Assembly (NCBI RefSeq): GCF_036880985.1
Contig: NZ_JBAJNO010000009.1
Location: 992,001 to 1,056,000, forward strand
Length of the DNA stretch: 64,000 nt
Direction of reading: 5' to 3'
Origin: Limibacter armeniacum
GTDB taxonomy: Bacteria > Bacteroidota > Bacteroidia > Cytophagales > Flammeovirgaceae
Made by a program: the position numbers and the translations under genes
The notes under the pieces: model-generated
The model's database searches: none
Told to the model about the DNA's origin: nothing
The model's input: the letters and a program-made list of their open reading frames with translations, nothing else
Shown: positions 36,350 to 44,896 of the stretch, one piece after another
Layout of the letters: each line of letters starts with the position of its first letter
Position numbering within the stretch: the stretch's first letter is position 1

Positions 36350-37066
36350 TTACACTGTTTCTGTAACAGGTAGTATATCAGTGTAATAAAATTCCGTCTG
36401 CCACTCCTTATGTATCTCGTCTCCTTCTTCTTTTTTGTAAGACTTATGTACCGTCTCCCCAATTTCATAAGGAATAGGATTATTGAAGATAGGTCCATCA
36501 AATACGAACGAATGGTATTCTCCATTTTCACCACATACATCGACATCCTTCGGCAAGTCCTTCACAAAATCACGGTCGATTACCCTGCCTGCAAAAGATT
36601 TGTCCAGCTTGCTGCCATTGATACAAACCACCACCGCTTTAAAGCCTAAGTCCAGAAACTCATCCATCAGCTTGTCAGTCGGGATTTTCCAGAGCGGGAA
36701 ATCACCTTTCATATCAACCAGTGCCAGTTTGTCTTCACGGTACTGCCTGAGGTCTTCCAAAAAGATATCACCAAAGACAGAGTGGGTAAAACCATCGTCC
36801 CTAAAGCCCTGCATTTTTTTCGCCAACTGCTTGTCGTATTCTTCCATACTCAATGTTGTAGGCAATTGCAAAGTAGCCAGCGGCAGTCCGATTTGCGCCA
36901 CCTGTTGCCTGAGCAGGCTTCCCCTGACACCATGCATAGAAATACGTTCATATTCTTCACTCATAGCAGTGAGCATCATCAGCGCTTCGTATTTCTTGCT
37001 TTGCAATGTCTTGTACAGTGCCAAAGATGAGTCCTTGCCTCCGCTCCAGTTAAATATCGCCTTCAT
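36350..37066 (-). CDS. Dph6-like ATP-pyrophosphatase (diphthine-ammonia ligase family, DUF71)
   Basis: 238 residues. PP-loop SGGKDSS at about 8-14 for ATP binding, followed by the family regions HGVRGSLLRQQ, FGDIFLEDLR and CGENGEYHSFVFDGPIF. The eukaryotic member amidates diphthine on EF2; bacteria lack diphthamide, so the bacterial substrate is unknown and the name is only a family label. Cytoplasmic, full length. Confidence 0.88.
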   Translation of the reverse strand: MKAIFNWSGGKDSSLALYKTLQSKKYEALMMLTAMSEEYERISMHGVRGSLLRQQVAQIGLPLATLQLPTTLSMEEYDKQLAKKMQGFRDDGFTHSVFGDIFLEDLRQYREDKLALVDMKGDFPLWKIPTDKLMDEFLDLGFKAVVVCINGSKLDKSFAGRVIDRDFVKDLPKDVDVCGENGEYHSFVFDGPIFNNPIPYEIGETVHKSYKKEEGDEIHKEWQTEFYYTDILPVTETV

Positions 37067-37232
37067 ATTATTTTCCTGTCTTTGATTTTTGTTGATAGGT
37101 AAAGGTACAAACTGACAAACGCTAAGAAATGATCTTTGCTATAAAGTGAGATATTTTGAAAATGACCCTTCGGGTTTACCTCTACATTTTCATTATCTTT
37201 CCAATTCTAACAAACGGAAATCACCCATAAAC

Positions 37233-37799
37233 ATGCATAGTTACACTGAAGAACAATTCACACCAGCTAATTTTCCAGAACATGAATTCTCAGGGTCCGA
37301 ATTTGAAGACTGTACATTCAGCAACTGTGACCTGACAGAAATGGATCTTTCCAAAGCTACATTTATTGACTGCCTGTTTGAAGACTGCAATCTCAGCATG
37401 GTAAAACTCACACAAACCATCCTGAACCAGGTAAACTTCAACCGCTGCAAGATGATTGGCATACACTTTACAGTGTGTAATCCTTTTCTGCTCTCCTTTT
37501 CCTTTGCCGAATGCGATCTTAACTACTCCAACTTCGAAAGGCTAAAGATCAAGAAGACACGCTTCCTCAACTGTAAGCTGCAAGAGACTAACTTTTCGGA
37601 CGCTGAACTCACAAGGTCAAGTTTCAATGGGTCTGATTTTGAGAAGGCGACCTTCTCCTATACCAACCTAAGTGAGACGGACTTCAGGAATGCGCTCAAC
37701 TACAGCATTGATCCTGAACAAAACAATATCAAAAAAGCCCGTTTCTCGCTAGATGGCGTGAAAGGGCTGTTAGAAAAGTATCAGATCTCGGTAGACTAA
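37233..37799 (+). CDS. Pentapeptide-repeat protein (Qnr-like layout)
   Basis: 188 residues from ATG 37233; an in-frame upstream extension to 37146 is not repeat-like. Most of the protein is A/C-x-(L/F)-x-x pentapeptides (for example FEDCTFSNCDLTEMDLSKAT), predicted to form a right-handed quadrilateral beta helix, with a break near residue 85 and a C-terminal helical cap (LDGVKGLLEKYQI) as in Qnr/MfpA proteins that mimic DNA and bind gyrase. Whether this one touches gyrase is not shown. Confidence 0.82.
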   Translation: MHSYTEEQFTPANFPEHEFSGSEFEDCTFSNCDLTEMDLSKATFIDCLFEDCNLSMVKLTQTILNQVNFNRCKMIGIHFTVCNPFLLSFSFAECDLNYSNFERLKIKKTRFLNCKLQETNFSDAELTRSSFNGSDFEKATFSYTNLSETDFRNALNYSIDPEQNNIKKARFSLDGVKGLLEKYQISVD

Positions 37800-37847
37800 A
37801 ACATAAGGCAACAGAGATACCACGGCTGGTCTCTCTGTTGCCCTAAA

Positions 37848-38855
37848 TCAGCTTATCTTCAGAACAACACGGAACCTTGCCTTGTTTTCGAGCATTTTCT
37901 TATAAGCTTCTTCTGCTTTCTCCAAAGGGTAAGTCTCAATCATTGCCTTGGCACCTGTGAGCGCACTGAAGTTCAGCGTATCCTCAGAGTCCTTGGCATG
38001 CCCGCTTGGCCAACCACCCACAGACTTCCTACCCATAATCAGTTGCAATGGAGAAATCTCCATCGGTTCCATACCAGCTCCTACCACCACAATCTTACCA
38101 TTGATTCCCAAACCGTCTACCAAAGGAGAGATGGATTTTCCATTAGGGGCTGTCGCAAGGATTACAGCAGCGCCTCCCAATTTCTGTAACACCTCCGCAG
38201 GGTTTTCCTTTCCAGCATTGATATAGACAGCTGCCCCTAAATCCTTAGCCAAATCTTTTTTGCTGTCGCTGCCGGAGATTGCCACCGTCTTGAACCCCAT
38301 CTTATGGGCAAACTGAATAGCCAGATGCCCCAAGCCTCCAATTCCTTGTACAGCCACTACATCACCTCCTTTTGCCCCTGAGTTACGTAAGGCATTGAAG
38401 GTGGTAATCCCTGCACAAAGTAAAGGTGCCGCTTCCATCGCATCCAGTTCATCAGGTACTGAAGCAACTGCCTCCTGAGGAGCAGTCATATACTCAGCAT
38501 ACCCACCATCAAAGGAAATTCCGGTTACCTTACCATTCTGACAATTGATAAAGTCACCACTACGGCATGGCTCACACTCATGGCAATGACCGCCGTGCCA
38601 ACCCACACCCACTCGCTGTCCTTTCTTCCATAGGTTTACACCTTCTCCAACACTTTCGACCGTACCGATTACCTCATGTCCGGGAATACGAGGATACTCC
38701 AGACCAGGAAACCCTCCTTCCTTGACAAACATATCACTGTGGCAGATGCCACATGCCTGTACCTTAATCAGCACTTCACCAGCTTTGGGTTTAGGAATTT
38801 CACGGTCTACCAGTTCAAAAGGTCCACCAGCTTTGGATACTTGAATCGCTTTCAT
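37848..38855 (-). CDS. Zinc-dependent alcohol dehydrogenase
   Basis: 335 residues of the medium-chain dehydrogenase family. Catalytic zinc: CGICHSD (Cys35), GHE (His60-Glu61) and Cys in PLLCAGITT. Structural zinc: four Cys in GGHCHECEPCRSGDFINC. NAD(P) motif GIGGLGH and a downstream IAGSDSKK-like strand end. The layout resembles AdhA/AdhP ethanol dehydrogenases. The region directly upstream of its start is duplicated in tandem (38879-39168). Confidence 0.93.
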   Translation of the reverse strand: MKAIQVSKAGGPFELVDREIPKPKAGEVLIKVQACGICHSDMFVKEGGFPGLEYPRIPGHEVIGTVESVGEGVNLWKKGQRVGVGWHGGHCHECEPCRSGDFINCQNGKVTGISFDGGYAEYMTAPQEAVASVPDELDAMEAAPLLCAGITTFNALRNSGAKGGDVVAVQGIGGLGHLAIQFAHKMGFKTVAISGSDSKKDLAKDLGAAVYINAGKENPAEVLQKLGGAAVILATAPNGKSISPLVDGLGINGKIVVVGAGMEPMEISPLQLIMGRKSVGGWPSGHAKDSEDTLNFSALTGAKAMIETYPLEKAEEAYKKMLENKARFRVVLKIS

Positions 38856-38878
38856 GATTGTTTAGAGGTTATTTATTT

Positions 38879-39168
38879 GGGTAAAAGAAATGATTAATTG
38901 CAAAGTGAGGCTACTCATATTGAGTGCATTGAAGGTCTAGTGAAAATAAGTAATGCCTTAGTAGGAGAAAAGAAAAAACAGGGATGATTGTGGGATAAAT
39001 CCTTTTACTGACCAGCTGCGATATGGGTAAAAGAAATGATTAATTGCAAAGTGAGGCTACTCATATTGAGTGCATTGAAGGTCTAGTGAAAATAAGTAAT
39101 GCCTTAGTAGGAGAAAAGAAAAAACAGGGATGATTGTGGGATAAATCCTTTTACTGACCAGCTGCGAT
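38879..39168. repeat. Exact 144-bp tandem duplication upstream of the alcohol dehydrogenase
   Basis: Two copies, 38879-39022 and 39025-39168, separated by AT, appear identical base for base. The first begins only 24 bp upstream of the adh start codon, so leader and probably promoter sequence are duplicated. There is no significant ORF inside. Confidence 0.93.
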
Positions 39169-39320
39169 AAAAGCAAAGTTTGTATCCTTTCTTACAAGCC
39201 TCTGTACTTGGATAGCAACAGTTATTAACTTCTAAATAATTTCGGATAGGATATGGAAACCGACACCTATCCTAACCACTATAGGTAACAACAATTTATT
39301 TAACCTTAAAAAACTAACTT

Positions 39321-39833
39321 ATGGCAATTGCCCCAAGTGAATACAGCCTAGCTGAGATTTTCAAAACAGAAAACTACAGCCTGTTTGCATCCAACATCAC
39401 AGGAGCCCAGAAATTTGCAGATGATGTATCCTTATGGATCCGTGGACTAAGCGTAAAAGCTGACGCATCGGACATTCAGGAACTCAAAGACCTAAAGCGA
39501 AAACAAGAGCTGGAAGACCGTAAAAAGCTTTTGCTGAACCAACAGGAAACATTGCAAGAAGACATTGCTACTGAACAGGATGCACAAAAGAAGGAAGACC
39601 TTGAGCACGAACTGATGGGTGTAACCTACAAAATTGGAGAGGTAAACAGATTGCTGACTCGCAGCATTGGTGGCTTGGACTTTATCAGGGACAATGCTGA
39701 ACTAAAAGCCAATGAGGCTATTGTAGCACAGGTAAAGCAGGGCGTCCTGACCTACCTCAACGATTATGTGGTAACAGGAAATCTGGGCAGCGGCACAGTG
39801 ACCTTTGACGGTCAAGCATTTGTTGCTCCATAA
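39321..39833 (+). CDS. Hypothetical protein with central coiled coil
   Basis: 170 residues with no signal peptide. The centre (about 50-110) is a charged coiled coil (ELKDLKRKQELEDRKKLLLN), flanked by an N-terminal region with WIRGLSVKADASDIQ and a C-terminal beta-like GSGTVTFDGQAFVAP. It is a single gene with its own terminator. The family is not recognised; the layout could suit a structural or phage-tail-like component, but nothing nearby supports that. Confidence 0.6.
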   Translation: MAIAPSEYSLAEIFKTENYSLFASNITGAQKFADDVSLWIRGLSVKADASDIQELKDLKRKQELEDRKKLLLNQQETLQEDIATEQDAQKKEDLEHELMGVTYKIGEVNRLLTRSIGGLDFIRDNAELKANEAIVAQVKQGVLTYLNDYVVTGNLGSGTVTFDGQAFVAP

Positions 39834-39860
39834 ACTTTAGCTACCTACTCCAATTCGATT

Positions 39861-39901
39861 GCCTTGATACGGGACACACCCATATGTATCAAGGCTTTTT
39901 T
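39861..39901 (+). terminator. Rho-independent terminator
   Basis: GCCTTGATAC / GTATCAAGGC stem followed by TTTTTT, 28 bp after the coiled-coil gene. Confidence 0.9.
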
Positions 39902-40069
39902 GTGCCCAAACCTCACATCTGCTAAAATATATTTCAGCAGGAAGATTTAGCATAAATCAGAGATGTCTATAAATGAGCTAAATATTTAGGGAAATTCTAA
40001 CTCGCATTAATTATGGAGATGGATTAATTAAGATGTACTAAATAACCGGAGTTATCTCGTTGCCCGTTT

Positions 40070-40240
40070 CGATGCTGTTGCACGCGCGGTAAAACCCATC
40101 GCTATTATATTTTACCCTTTCAAGGCAAAAGTCCCGAAGGGACAATATATATCAGCGATGGACTTTTAGTCCATCGTCATGGGAAACTATTTTTTAAGCC
40201 CTGAAAGGGCGACATAATCCATCGTTCACGTTACATTTTG
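40070..40240 (-). repeat. Hairpin-chain repeat, family B copy 2
   Basis: Minus-strand reading matches 5893-6120: GCCCTTTCAGGGC, GATGGACTAAAAGTCCATC, GTCCCTTCGGGAC and a GAAAGGG stem. The 32-bp CGATG...CCATCG module around GTTGCACGCGCG (40070-40101) is in the same plus-strand orientation as at 6085-6116, although the rest of the element is reversed. It ends about 110 bp before the third orphan HTH gene. Confidence 0.75.
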
Positions 40241-40352
40241 GGTGTTACATTATTAAACACCAAATCATTAGAATTGAAGGAGTAGCTTATCTTTTGATAT
40301 CCACAGCTTTCTGCCTATTTTAATGTAAACCCATTATTTTCACTCCTAAAAA

Positions 40353-40877
40353 ATGTACCGCCACCTCAGCCAGTCCCAACGTTTTGCTATTGCCTTGCTG
40401 TTAAAAGCCGGACACTCCTTCTCTGCCATTGCCAAACAATTGGGGGTACATCGTTCTACGATAAGCCGTGAGGTCAAGCGAAATATATACAAGGGAGAGT
40501 ACCATCCTGTTCAGGCACAACAACTTTATCAGGGAAGACTTTTTGTAAAGGCATCCTGCCGCAGGGCGATTGCCATTCCCGACCTTCACCCAAGAAAAAA
40601 TCAGCTACCCTACTGGAGAGGCTATATTGCGTGGCATTCAGATTGGCAAGACCATTATTTTCGTAGAAAACAAGAAAGGATCCACTTATTCCGACTCCGT
40701 CAAAAAAGCCTCTATTCACTATACGACAAACCTATTCAGCCTACTCGGCATGCCCATTGTGTCAAGCTGCTAAAAGAGAAGTGGCGCGATTTGCTTCACC
40801 TTTCTCCTTCCCTTCCTCAAAAATTCACTCCAGAGATACGCTCCTCAAAGCAAGCGTGTGTATTTCTGCGTGCCTAA
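40353..40877 (+). CDS. Orphan IS30-type HTH_38 protein
   Basis: 174 residues. The N-terminal HTH (LSQSQRFAIALLLKAGHSFS, then AIAKQLGVHRSTISREVKRN) is intact and shows all IS30-type core residues. There is no DDE integrase domain; an Arg/aromatic-rich middle (YWRGYIAWHSDWQDHYFRRK) leads to a C-terminal SSKQACVFLRA. The same order of parts is seen in 6494-7114 although identity is low, which argues for a real protein type rather than random decay. It lies next to the family B hairpin repeat. Role unknown; a truncated transposase is the alternative. Confidence 0.65.
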   Translation: MYRHLSQSQRFAIALLLKAGHSFSAIAKQLGVHRSTISREVKRNIYKGEYHPVQAQQLYQGRLFVKASCRRAIAIPDLHPRKNQLPYWRGYIAWHSDWQDHYFRRKQERIHLFRLRQKSLYSLYDKPIQPTRHAHCVKLLKEKWRDLLHLSPSLPQKFTPEIRSSKQACVFLRA

Positions 40878-41124
40878 AACTGCCAAGCGTCATTTTATTT
40901 CACCATTATCTACGCTAAGATAGGCTATGCCCCCCTTATGGCATCACCGTATTTCACGAACGGTGATTCTTTTGCCTTAAATTCGGCATCATTAGGATAC
41001 TCTTTTCTTTCAATCACACATTCAAAATTCTTGTTGCACTTACTCACGTAATTATCTTCAGTTCGACAAAAGGTCATACAAGATATACCTCTTCCTAAAA
41101 GCCTTTAGAAAATCAAAATCTTCT

Positions 41125-41132
41125 TACCTTTG
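41125..41132 (+). promoter_or_regulatory. Bacteroidota -7 element upstream of the 894-residue T9SS gene
   Basis: TACCTTTG, a full TAnnTTTG match, 39 bp before the start codon, with TTTA 17 bp upstream as a possible -33 box. Confidence 0.55.
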
Positions 41133-41171
41133 GATGTTATTTTTTGAAGGGATACTAAAACCAACTTAACT

Positions 41172-43856
41172 ATGTCTACAACCTATTTTATTAAAGCTAC
41201 TTTGGGCTTTATGCTACTCTTATTATGTTTAACTGCCCATACTTTTGCTACCCATATTAGAGCCGGGTATCTCACTGCTAGCAAAAAAGACAACAGCACT
41301 AATTTGACTTACCTAGTAAGTGTCACCTTATATAGAGATGTCACTGGAATCCCTGCTGGTGAAGGGCTTATTAGTTTTGGAGATGGATCTGACCCTACCT
41401 ACGTGATGCCTCAATCATTAGGGTTTATTGATAGCAGACATACTGAAGTTTTAAAGTATGAAGTGGAACACACCTTCACCAATGAAGGGAGTTTTGGCAT
41501 ATCCTATTTTGAAAGAAATCGAAACAACTTTATAAAAAATATGGATAAGTCTGGAAATGTTCCCTTTTATATAGAGTCCACTTTTGAAATAAATCACCTA
41601 ATTGAAACAAACTCTTCCCCAATATTATTGGTTCCACCTACTATTAAAGCAAGGATAAATCAAACCTATCGATATAACCCTGGTGCATTTGATACCGATG
41701 GTGACAGTCTTTCATACAGACTAACAGTATGTAAACAGGGAAAAGACCTACCTGTCCAAAATTACCGTTTCCTGAATGACGCTAGCGAAAACTGGATAGG
41801 TAAACAAGAAGACTGTACTTCCGAGGGACAATTTTATATTGACCCAATAATTGGTGACTTGGTATGGGATACACCAAATGAAGTAGGCGAATACAATGTT
41901 GCTTTCTTTGTGGATGAATGGCGGGAAGGAGTCAAGATTGGTTCTGTAAATATGGATATGCAAATTATTGTTACTGACCATCTAAATATCCGACCTGAAA
42001 TCACCATTCCTAATGACACTTGCATTGTTGCAGGACAAATATTGGAAGGGTTGATAGTAGGCAAAGACAATAATCAAGACTGTTCTAGTACGTTTACCCC
42101 TTCTTTGGATGCTGTTGATGTCTCATTAGTTGCTAACCCAATTGTTGGAGGAGCGACAATGGAAGTTCAACAAACTACTGTTTATCATCAACAAAACGCT
42201 ATTTTCAATGCACAGATAAACATTGAGAATATCCGGTCTCAACCATACCAATTTTCATTTCAGGTACTCGACTATCCTTACCTTAACAATTTTGAACAAA
42301 ACTGGCAATTGCAGTTAGGAAGCACAAAATCATGGCGAGTAAAAGTACTGGCTCCAGCACCTGAAGCACTTACAGCCAAGACGGATCAGGTTACAGGTAG
42401 CGTTCAACTCGATTGGAATGCCTATGACTTAACCAATGCTGATAAAATTCATATCTACCGCAGAAAAGGCGCTGTACAATTTGATCACCAATGCAAGGGT
42501 GGGATTCCAGAGAGTAGCGGTTACGAGAAGATAGCAGAGGTCAATGCCAATCAAGCCACTTATACAGACCTAACTACTTACAAAAGCGCAGAGTACAGCT
42601 ACCGGATTTATGCCACCTTTAAAAAACCCAAAGGGGGAATCAGTGTCGCTTCTGAACCTGCCTCTGCTTTTGTTCCTCCCCATACTATTATTCAACAGGT
42701 TAGTACCTTAGAGCCTGCTTCTGAAAATGGAAAGGTGCAAGTAACTTGGACAAAAACAAATGATGGAAGTTTGGCTAAACCTATTACCTATACTTTATAC
42801 CGTGGAGAAGGTTTAAATGGCAAGCAAAACCCGACAGCAATTGCCAGCAACCTACAGGAAAACGACACACTATTTGTAGACCAATCCAATACGGAAGAAC
42901 AGCTATCCCATTACTGGGTTGAGGTATATGCCAATGGCACCTTGGCTTTGACCACCCCTACCGCCTCACAGGTAAATCTGAAGTCCGTTCCAGCTCAAGA
43001 TGGCATTGAGCTGCTTTGGGAAATGGATGTACCTTGGAGCATTACTGATACCACACTGACACATTATATATACCGACAACAGCAAGGAGTGGATAATGGC
43101 TTTGTCCTGATGGATAGTGTAAAAGGAAGTATCTCCAACCATTACTTCGATAATGGCAGTGCACTCAACCAGCCATTGGCAGAAGGTCAGGTATATAATT
43201 ATTACTTATCTATACAGGGCAATTATAATCAACAGCCTATTATGCTTCCCAACCACTCGTTGGTGATAGCCGACACCATACTGGAAGCGGTACCTCCCTG
43301 CCCTCCTGTGATTGAGTCCACTCGGGATGGGGATATTATTTCTTTTATTGCCAATACTGAAATTGCTCAAGGCTGTGACGATGAAGTGGTTGCCTACCGC
43401 CTGTATTACTCCCCTATTGCTAATGCTGTAGCACAAGACTATACCTTGGCAGGTGAGTACAATTCCACTAGCTTTTCCTATTCCAATAATATAAAGGGGT
43501 ATATCAACTTTGCTGTGACAGCGGTTGATGCATCGGGCAATGAGAGTCCTTTTAGCAATACCATTATTGTCGACTATGTAACTGGAGGGCTTGACGAACT
43601 GGATTTCCTGCAACCGCTCCTTTACCCAAATCCTTCCAAAGGGAGTGTTACTTTGCAAGTCAGCTTATCCAAAGGCACACAGCTATCTTGGCAGGTAATC
43701 TCCAGTCAGGCAAAAGTGGTACAGACCAATAGTCAGTTCTTTGTATCAGGAACACATCGGATACCTGTGAGCCGAAAGCAACTTCCTGTAGGTATCTACT
43801 TGATCAAGATCTGGACAGCAGAAGGTGCTCACTTTATCAAGTGGATTGCTGAATAA
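41172..43856 (+). CDS. T9SS-secreted surface protein with FN3-type domains
   Basis: 894 residues. Signal peptide about 1-26 (ending HTFAT), then HIRAGYLTASKKDNSTNLTY, the opening of a Bacteroidota surface-protein family with a PKD-like beta fold. Cadherin-like DTDGDSLSYRL appears near residue 175 and several FN3-like domains between about 390 and 800. The C-terminal T9SS type A sorting domain covers about 815-894 (LLYPNPSKGSVTLQVSL ... GIYLIKIW). It is probably exposed on the cell surface or released; similar proteins occur in gliding Bacteroidota. No catalytic motif seen. Confidence 0.88.
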   Translation: MSTTYFIKATLGFMLLLLCLTAHTFATHIRAGYLTASKKDNSTNLTYLVSVTLYRDVTGIPAGEGLISFGDGSDPTYVMPQSLGFIDSRHTEVLKYEVEHTFTNEGSFGISYFERNRNNFIKNMDKSGNVPFYIESTFEINHLIETNSSPILLVPPTIKARINQTYRYNPGAFDTDGDSLSYRLTVCKQGKDLPVQNYRFLNDASENWIGKQEDCTSEGQFYIDPIIGDLVWDTPNEVGEYNVAFFVDEWREGVKIGSVNMDMQIIVTDHLNIRPEITIPNDTCIVAGQILEGLIVGKDNNQDCSSTFTPSLDAVDVSLVANPIVGGATMEVQQTTVYHQQNAIFNAQINIENIRSQPYQFSFQVLDYPYLNNFEQNWQLQLGSTKSWRVKVLAPAPEALTAKTDQVTGSVQLDWNAYDLTNADKIHIYRRKGAVQFDHQCKGGIPESSGYEKIAEVNANQATYTDLTTYKSAEYSYRIYATFKKPKGGISVASEPASAFVPPHTIIQQVSTLEPASENGKVQVTWTKTNDGSLAKPITYTLYRGEGLNGKQNPTAIASNLQENDTLFVDQSNTEEQLSHYWVEVYANGTLALTTPTASQVNLKSVPAQDGIELLWEMDVPWSITDTTLTHYIYRQQQGVDNGFVLMDSVKGSISNHYFDNGSALNQPLAEGQVYNYYLSIQGNYNQQPIMLPNHSLVIADTILEAVPPCPPVIESTRDGDIISFIANTEIAQGCDDEVVAYRLYYSPIANAVAQDYTLAGEYNSTSFSYSNNIKGYINFAVTAVDASGNESPFSNTIIVDYVTGGLDELDFLQPLLYPNPSKGSVTLQVSLSKGTQLSWQVISSQAKVVQTNSQFFVSGTHRIPVSRKQLPVGIYLIKIWTAEGAHFIKWIAE

Positions 43857-43960
43857 TATACAAATCACAGGGTGTTACAACCCACTGATATTCGGAGACC
43901 TAAACAAACGACACTAAACTTCAATAGGTCATTGAAAACCTGACTCTAAATTAAAGCATA

Positions 43961-44000
43961 AAAAAAAGCCCTGTTCCAATCTCTTGGTAACAGGGCTTGA
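43961..44000 (-). terminator. Terminator downstream of the VOC gene
   Basis: Read on the minus strand, AAGCCCTGTT / AACAGGGCTT is followed by TTTTTT. It lies about 100 bp beyond the VOC stop codon. Confidence 0.75.
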
Positions 44001-44104
44001 AGCACTTAAAAGCCGGTTATTTCATCACACTAAGTCGGGAATGTTGACATTCATATAAACTCCTTCCATATTAAAAGGTTTTTCTTTTAGCTTTTTTTGA
44101 CAGT

Positions 44105-44494
44105 TTATATTGTAATCTCAATTCTGTTCTGCTCAGGATCAAGTACCACACTTTCGTAATAGCCATCTCCAGTAGTACGCGGTGCGCCTACTACCTGATA
44201 GCCATCCGACTCCAGTTGTGCTGTCAGCCGATCTACTTTTTCCTTGCTCCCAACTGAAATAGCAAAATGAATAATGCCTATATATTCAGCCAAAGCATCG
44301 TTTAGGTTAGCAGGAATGTCCGGCTTTGCCATTAACTCCAGTCGGGCACCTTCTTCAAAAGAAAGGAAGTAGGACTTGAACTGTTTTTTAGGGTTGACAT
44401 ACAATTCCCCTGCCTTGGCTCCGAAATATTTCTCATAAAATGCTCGACATCCCTCCAAATCTTTTACCCAAATGGCTAAGTGCTCTATTTTCAT
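44105..44494 (-). CDS. VOC family protein (glyoxalase/bleomycin-resistance fold)
   Basis: 129 residues with the paired beta-alpha-beta-beta-beta modules of the VOC superfamily: MKIEHLAIWVKDLEGCRAFY at the start (His5 as metal ligand), GARLELM in the first half, HFAISVGS opening the second, and a C-terminal DPEQNRIEI with Glu. It is likely a metal-dependent lyase, isomerase or dioxygenase of unknown substrate. Single gene. Confidence 0.88.
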   Translation of the reverse strand: MKIEHLAIWVKDLEGCRAFYEKYFGAKAGELYVNPKKQFKSYFLSFEEGARLELMAKPDIPANLNDALAEYIGIIHFAISVGSKEKVDRLTAQLESDGYQVVGAPRTTGDGYYESVVLDPEQNRIEITI

Positions 44495-44517
44495 TACTGA
44501 TTCGATTTATAGATTCT

Positions 44518-44797
44518 TTAAGCAAGAATTGGAATAGAGATTCTCTATTCTAACCCTTTCAGGATTATGATATAATGAATGCTGTAAAATCCTGATTACC
44601 ATCCGGAGCTAATATGGTTTGTTTCCTTCGGTAACAGGGTTTACTGTAAGAGAAAAAATCCCAAAGGGATTCAATAATAGTAGCCGTAGGCAAAAGCCTA
44701 CGGTATAAGTAATTCCATTTATCCAACTCCAAAGGAGTTGAACCTATAAACCGTTGTAGCGTTTAAAACTTCCGATTTCAATGACACATCTGCTTAA
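44518..44797 (-). repeat. MITE-like hairpin-chain element, family A copy 2
   Basis: Bounded by TTAAGCA (44518-44524) and TGCTTAA (44791-44797), a 7-bp terminal inverted repeat. Inside, on the minus strand, is the same ordered series of short hairpins as at 7684-7973, including CCGTAGGCTTTTGCCTACGG and CAACTCCTTTGGAGTTG. No coding capacity. Confidence 0.85.
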
Positions 44798-44896
44798 TTA
44801 ACATCAACTCCGCTCAGGGAAAAAAATAGTGTTTATAAATACGGTAAATATTGATTGTGATAACATTTACTGCCCCAAACGATAGACTCAACAAAA

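Noticed and set aside
36483-37085. Plus-strand frame of 200 codons opposite the Dph6-like gene
   Set aside because: Antisense to a gene with a clear PP-loop and family motifs; the translated sequence is Ser-rich and low in complexity, as expected of a shadow frame.
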